Assembly: GCA_020555865.1 (NCBI GenBank)
Contig: JAJCJJ010000007.1
Location: 62,001 to 126,000 of the forward strand
Reading direction: 5' to 3'
DNA length: 64,000 bases
Source of the DNA: a bacterium 210917-DFI.7.65
GTDB taxonomy: Bacteria; Bacillota; Clostridia; Oscillospirales; Oscillospiraceae
The notes under the pieces: model-generated
What the model saw: the letters and a program-made list of their open reading frames with translations, nothing else
Database searches by the model: none
What the model was told of the DNA's origin: nothing
Shown here: piece by piece, positions 60,377 through 64,000 of the stretch
Layout: each line of letters opens with the position of its first letter
How positions within the stretch are numbered: the first letter of the stretch is position 1
Position numbers and translations under genes: made by a program

Positions 60377-60438
60377 TTGACAAAGGAATTTCTCCTTTGG
60401 TACAATCAGCATATATCCTGAACCTGACTTCAGGTCAA
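60377..60438. promoter_or_regulatory. Face-to-face promoters with MerR-type palindrome
   Basis: Plus promoter for merR: TTGACA (60377-60382), 18 bp, TACAAT (60401-60406). Minus promoter for the oxidoreductase: TTGACC (60438-60433), with TATATG (17 bp) or TATGCT (19 bp) as -10. The 14-bp perfect palindrome ACCTGACTTCAGGT (60422-60435) lies in the minus spacer, as in MerR-activated promoters. Confidence 0.7.
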
Positions 60439-60479
60439 GAACTTTTTTCAAAAAATATCAAGAAAGTAGGGAAGGCATT

Positions 60480-60941
60480 ATGCGCTATACCATCGGACAG
60501 GTGTCGGCACAGTTTGGTTTGCCTGTGTCCACGCTGCGCTATTACGACAGGCAGGGCTTGTTTCCGCATATGCAGCGCGTTTCTGGGGTCCGTAAGTTCG
60601 GAGAACAGGAGCTGGAGGCTCTTCGGGTAATCGAATGCCTGAAGAAATCGGGATTGGAGATCAAAGATATCCGGCGTTTTATGGAATGGTGCGCGCAGGG
60701 GAACGACACTTATCCGCAGCGCTTCGCATTGTTTCAGAAGCAGCGCGCGGCGGCAGAGGCAGAGATCGCACGCATGGAGCGGGTGCTGGATATGCTCAAG
60801 TTCAAATGCTGGTACTATGAGCAGGCGATCCGGGACGGCGGCGAGGAACGCCTGGCTGCCATGCGGCCGGAGGATATGCCGCCGGATATCCGGGCGGCTT
60901 ATGAGAATACGCATCGCCCGACGGAGGTTTCAGTATCCTGA
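60480..60941 (+). CDS. MerR-family transcriptional regulator
   Basis: 153 aa. Winged helix YTIGQVSAQFGLPVSTLRYYDRQGLFP (3-29), VRKFGEQELEALRVIECLKKSGLEIKDIRRFM (about 37-68), then a long coiled-coil helix (about 82-115). No Cys cluster for metal sensing; resembles the AdhR/NmlR-like group that controls oxidoreductases under carbonyl or redox stress. ATG 60480 after GGGAAGG. Confidence 0.92.
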   Translation: MRYTIGQVSAQFGLPVSTLRYYDRQGLFPHMQRVSGVRKFGEQELEALRVIECLKKSGLEIKDIRRFMEWCAQGNDTYPQRFALFQKQRAAAEAEIARMERVLDMLKFKCWYYEQAIRDGGEERLAAMRPEDMPPDIRAAYENTHRPTEVSVS

Positions 60942-60956
60942 CCGGCATAAAAAAAG

Positions 60957-60992
60957 AACGTCCGCGCCCAACATTGGGGACGCGGACGTTTT
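60957..60992. terminator. Bidirectional terminator between merR and the ncRNA
   Basis: Stem AACGTCCGCG / CGCGGACGTT with CCCAA..TTGGGG inside; TTTTC on the plus side and TTCTTTTTTT on the minus side. Confidence 0.85.
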
Positions 60993-61004
60993 CGGCGGCA
61001 TAAA

Positions 61005-61202
61005 AGAATCCCCGCATGGCCGTGTGGACCCGTTATAAACCTGCACCAAAGGTCCAGGTGGGTTGCCTACAGCTTTCTTCACTGCTCCCAGCTTCCGCCC
61101 GCAGAAAACAGGCGGGAGGTCTGCAAAACAGATCACTGATCCGGCATCCCGTATAACGAAATGTGGGTTTATAGAAAGCCCATCACGCACCACGCAGGGA
61201 TT
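61005..61202 (-). ncRNA. ssrS: 6S RNA candidate
   Basis: About 198 nt with complementary ends: 5' AATCCCTGCGTGG (61202-61190) pairs over 13 bp with 3' CCATGCGGGGATT (61019-61007), allowing two G-U pairs. Inside are a hairpin TGGG..CCCA, a terminal stem CCGCC..GGCGG in the middle, and CACCTG..CAGGT on the 3' side, giving the long rod with a central opening that is typical of 6S RNA. A promoter precedes it and T-runs follow. A frame of 87 codons over it is unlikely to be translated. Identity by structure only. Confidence 0.55.
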
Positions 61203-61208
61203 GGTATT

Positions 61209-61237
61209 ACCATAGCACGCGCAGGGCGTGCCGGCAA
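61209..61237 (-). promoter_or_regulatory. Promoter of the 6S-like RNA
   Basis: Minus strand TTGCCG (61237-61232), 17-bp spacer, TATGGT (61214-61209); the predicted start fits the 5' end of the RNA helix. Confidence 0.6.
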
Positions 61238-61273
61238 TCGAATTCAGTCGCTTGCAGGGAAAACCCCGCAGGC

Positions 61274-61567
61274 TTATTCTTCGTCGTCATCATCGGCGAA
61301 CAACTGATCGGAAAAAAGCTGATAAATTTCGTTCAGTTCTTCCTCGCTGTCCAGAGTGGAGAGCAGTTCTTCACCGTTTTCTACGATGGTTTTCAGAATC
61401 ACCAGACCGTAGTCGGCATCATCTTCGTCGGCATCTTCTTCCACGGCGGGGAAGAATGCGGTGTAGGTCAGGCCGTTGTGTTCGAGCGTATCCACATACT
61501 CAAGCACCAGTTCGTTGCCGTCTTCGTCGGTCACGGTCAGAAAATCGGGGCCAAATTCTTCGCTCAT
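61274..61567 (-). CDS. DUF1292 family acidic protein
   Basis: 97 aa, very acidic. LTVTDEDGNELVLEYVDTLEHNGLTYTAFFPA (about 10-41) is the DUF1292 pattern, then YGLVILKTIVENGEELLSTLDSEEELNEIYQLF and a D/E tail. ATG 61567 with AGGAGG 9 nt upstream; ATG 61576 overlaps the RBS. In other Firmicutes such genes lie near ruvX/yrzB. Function unknown. Lies directly upstream of the 6S-like RNA. Confidence 0.85.
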   Translation of the reverse strand: MSEEFGPDFLTVTDEDGNELVLEYVDTLEHNGLTYTAFFPAVEEDADEDDADYGLVILKTIVENGEELLSTLDSEEELNEIYQLFSDQLFADDDDEE

Positions 61568-61832
61568 CGGCGGCATCCTCCTTTGGAAGATCGAAAAATT
61601 CAAGATTTACTTCTGGTTTATATCCTGTATGAATATTGTACTGTTTTGGAAACGAAAAAGCAAGAGGGAAATTTCCTTGCTGCTGCAAAGAGTGTTTTTG
61701 TATAGAAGGCATTTGACTTCCATATATGGATAGTATTGACAGGCTATGGTATACTGGTTCTAATGGCGTATTTTCAGTATGTGCCAAAATTCAAAAATCT
61801 TACCGATATCAAGCAAAAGGAGGGTTTTCTGC

Positions 61833-64000
61833 ATGGAAAGACAACAGCGCCCGCCTCGCAGAGCGGCGTCAGGCAGGGACCATCGAAATTATACACAGCA
61901 TCCCCGGCAAAGCCAGGGGAAGAAAGGCGGCACCGGATTCATTCTCAAGACGCTGGTGCTGATCGTGCTTTGCACGGGTGTGATCTTTACAGGGATTTTT
62001 GCTGTGTATGTGGCCACCTGCGTGATTCCCAATGCCCATGTGGATGTTTCTGAAATTTCCATGGATCAAAGTTCTGTGATTTTTTATGAGAACAGCGAGG
62101 GAGAATGGGAAGAGCTGGAAACGCTGCATGGCGGAAAGAACAGTATTTGGGCCGATTATGAAACAATGCCAAAGTACTTGTCCTATGCTGCTGTGGCTAT
62201 TGAGGACAAGCGTTTTTATTCCCACCACGGCGTGGACTGGCCCCGCACGGCCAAAGCGGTGATCAATCTTTTCACCCACGCAGAGTCTACTTTCGGCGGC
62301 AGTACGCTGACCCAGCAGACGATCAAAAACATCACCGGCGATAAGGAAGGCACGGTCAAGCGCAAGATCACGGAAATTTTCCGCGCGCTGGATTTTGAGA
62401 AGACGCATTCCAAGGAAGATATTTTGGAGCTGTATCTGAATAATATCTACCTGGGTCACAGTTGCTACGGTGTGAAAACCGCCGCGCAGACCTATTTCGG
62501 CAAGGATGTGTCTGAACTGACCATTGCAGAATGCGCGGACTTGATCGGCATTACAAACAATCCTTCGCTTTACGACCCCTATAATACGGAAAAAACCCTG
62601 CAGAACAATCTGAACCGCAAAGATACCATTCTGCAAGAAATGTATACGCAGGGATATATCACGGAAGCCGAGTACAACGAGGCCAAAGCACAGGAGTTGG
62701 TGTTCACCACCGGCGAAGACAGCGAAGATGATTCGCAGTACTACTCCTGGTTTGTGGATCAGGTCATCTCCGATGTAATCAACGATCTGCAGGAAGAAAA
62801 GGGCTACAGTGAGGCTACCGCCACGCAGATGGTCTATTACGGCGGACTGAATATTTACTGCACGCAGAAGATGGACGTGCAGAAATGTGTGGACGAAGTC
62901 TATAATAACCGGGAAAACCTGCCTTATTCTTCGAAAGGTTATGATATGCAGTCGGCCATTACGGTCATTGATCCCTACACCGGCAATGTGGTGGCTATGG
63001 CCGGTGCCATCGGCGAAAAGACCGGAAGCCGTCTGTTTAACTATGCCACGGCTCGTCGGCAGTGCGGCAGTGCGATCAAGCCCATTTCGGTGTATGCCCC
63101 TGCGCTGGATAAAGGTGTGATCACCCCCGCCTCCGTGATCGACGATGCGCCGGTGCGTGCGTTGGGCGGAAAGGCATGGCCGGTCAACTCGCACTCGTAT
63201 TTTGACGGTCTGGTGAGCGTGGACGAAGCCATTGCCGAGTCGCTGAACACCTGCGCTGTGCGGGTGGTGGAAGAGCTGGGCGTGAAGGAATCCTACAATT
63301 ATATGACCGACAAGCTGGGCTTTACCACGCTGGTATCGGATACCGACAATCCCAAGCAAAACGATATCAACTCGGCGTCTATGGGTCTGGGCGGCCTGAC
63401 CCGCGGCGTCAGCACTGTGGAAATGGCGGCGGCTTATGCGGCGTTTGTCAACCAGGGTGTGTACAACGAACCGCGTACCTACAGCAAGGTGACGGACCAG
63501 GACGGCAAAACGGTGATCGACAATACGGGCGATTCCTGGGTAGCCATGAAAGAGACGACCGCCTATTTCATGAACAAATACCTGCGCCAGGTGGTTACCA
63601 GCGGCACTGGCGGCAGCGCTGGTTTCTCAGGCATGACCGTCGCCGGTAAAACCGGTACCACGACCGATAATTACGACCGCTATTTTGTGGGGTATACACC
63701 TTATTATGTAGCGGCGGTTTGGACCGGCTACGAGGTCAACGTCAAAATCAATGCCTCCGGCAACCCCTCGGCAAAGCTTTTCCGCCAGGTGATGAGCAAG
63801 ATCCATGCCAATCTTCCGAATAAGAGCTTTTTCTCGGTGGACGGCGGATTGACATCGGTAAAGGTCTGTATGGACTGCGGCAATCTGGCTTCCGACCTGT
63901 GTGCACAGGACATCCGCGGCAGCAGGGTGAAAACGGTGGAGGTGGCCTCCGGAACGGCGCCTACGGCGGTGTGTACCTGTCATGTGGCTGTTGACTGGTG
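61833..64000 (+). CDS. Class A penicillin-binding protein (PBP1A type), 3' end outside the window
   Basis: At least 722 aa; no stop before the edge. Basic N-terminus, one membrane helix (about 36-60), GT51 transglycosylase (about 85-265) with catalytic Glu124 in AVAIEDKRFYSHHG and TLTQQTIKNI, then the transpeptidase: SAIK (Ser413, Lys416) within RQCGSAIKP, SLNTC (SxN) and KTGT (606-609). Polymerises and cross-links peptidoglycan. In the motif RQPGS the Pro is Cys. ATG 61833 with AAAGGAGG 9 nt upstream. Four Cys near 680-715 (CMDCGNLASDLC, VCTCH) are unusual. Confidence 0.93.
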   Translation, partial: MERQQRPPRRAASGRDHRNYTQHPRQSQGKKGGTGFILKTLVLIVLCTGVIFTGIFAVYVATCVIPNAHVDVSEISMDQSSVIFYENSEGEWEELETLHGGKNSIWADYETMPKYLSYAAVAIEDKRFYSHHGVDWPRTAKAVINLFTHAESTFGGSTLTQQTIKNITGDKEGTVKRKITEIFRALDFEKTHSKEDILELYLNNIYLGHSCYGVKTAAQTYFGKDVSELTIAECADLIGITNNPSLYDPYNTEKTLQNNLNRKDTILQEMYTQGYITEAEYNEAKAQELVFTTGEDSEDDSQYYSWFVDQVISDVINDLQEEKGYSEATATQMVYYGGLNIYCTQKMDVQKCVDEVYNNRENLPYSSKGYDMQSAITVIDPYTGNVVAMAGAIGEKTGSRLFNYATARRQCGSAIKPISVYAPALDKGVITPASVIDDAPVRALGGKAWPVNSHSYFDGLVSVDEAIAESLNTCAVRVVEELGVKESYNYMTDKLGFTTLVSDTDNPKQNDINSASMGLGGLTRGVSTVEMAAAYAAFVNQGVYNEPRTYSKVTDQDGKTVIDNTGDSWVAMKETTAYFMNKYLRQVVTSGTGGSAGFSGMTVAGKTGTTTDNYDRYFVGYTPYYVAAVWTGYEVNVKINASGNPSAKLFRQVMSKIHANLPNKSFFSVDGGLTSVKVCMDCGNLASDLCAQDIRGSRVKTVEVASGTAPTAVCTCHVAVDW

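Noticed and set aside
60930..61193. 87-codon minus-strand frame
   Set aside because: Lies across the 6S-like RNA and a terminator; no RBS.

Overview
The window looks like a chromosome segment of a spore-forming, gut-type Clostridia (Eubacteriales, Oscillospiraceae-like). Evidence: SpoIIR, AddAB rather than RecBCD, DarA-type c-di-AMP receptor, Rex, RsfS, YqeG/YqeK proteins, SmpB/tmRNA, AGGAGG ribosome binding sites, many GTG/TTG starts and sigma-A promoters with 17-bp spacers. Most genes are GC-rich. Two stretches are clearly more AT-rich: 1-2.2 kb and about 28.5-29.9 kb. The species cannot be fixed from the sequence alone.

Layout. 1-2.2 kb: AT-rich island edge with a proteasome-like Ntn-hydrolase candidate and a short serine recombinase, abutting the 3' end of ssrA. 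2.3-3.8 kb: trans-translation cluster smpB-ppiB-ssrA on the minus strand. 3.9-5.1 kb: convergent tepA and darA. 5.4-15 kb: plus-strand housekeeping run smc-ftsY-rph-rdgB-yhbY-nadD/yqeK fusion-LCP protein-rsfS, followed by leuS and rpsU. 18-26.7 kb: GH18-like protein, yqeG, SLH protein, rex, a CNNM/CorC-type protein behind a terminator-containing leader, tRNA-Arg(CCG), small membrane proteins and a NhaD-like antiporter behind a structured leader. 26.9-31.3 kb: ECF sigma and anti-sigma pair followed by secreted or membrane proteins of unknown function. 31.7-46 kb: aminotransferase, DUF1015, ispE, spoIIR, addB, addA, rpmE, flavin reductase, hflX, yigZ. 46-49.7 kb: MarR-MATE pair, a HTH/binding-protein regulator and a lone PduB-like BMC shell protein. 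49.8-61.6 kb, mostly minus strand: phosphoesterase lipoprotein, zinc-ribbon protein, efp, modABC, SecD-P1-like lipoprotein, tcdA, PrsA-like foldase, iron alcohol dehydrogenase, a gene remnant, FMN reductase divergent from MerR, a 6S-RNA-like ncRNA and a DUF1292 protein. 61.8-64 kb: class A penicillin-binding protein running off the end.

How it works together. The core genes cover chromosome segregation (SMC), membrane targeting (FtsY), RNA processing and ribosome assembly or silencing (Rph, YhbY, RsfS, HflX, S21, L31), ribosome rescue (tmRNA/SmpB), NAD synthesis, and wall assembly (LCP, PBP1A). The regulatory DNA is informative. Rex has a putative operator over its own promoter. spoIIR and the recombinase both have RBS-covering hairpins whose upstream arm would be missing from a transcript started at an internal promoter. 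The CNNM gene sits behind a promoter-leader-terminator arrangement typical of riboswitches. The strongest candidates for new biology are that CNNM leader, the antiporter leader, the spoIIR start-region switch, the orphan BMC-T gene with its regulator, and the Ser1 Ntn-hydrolase-like protein in the island.
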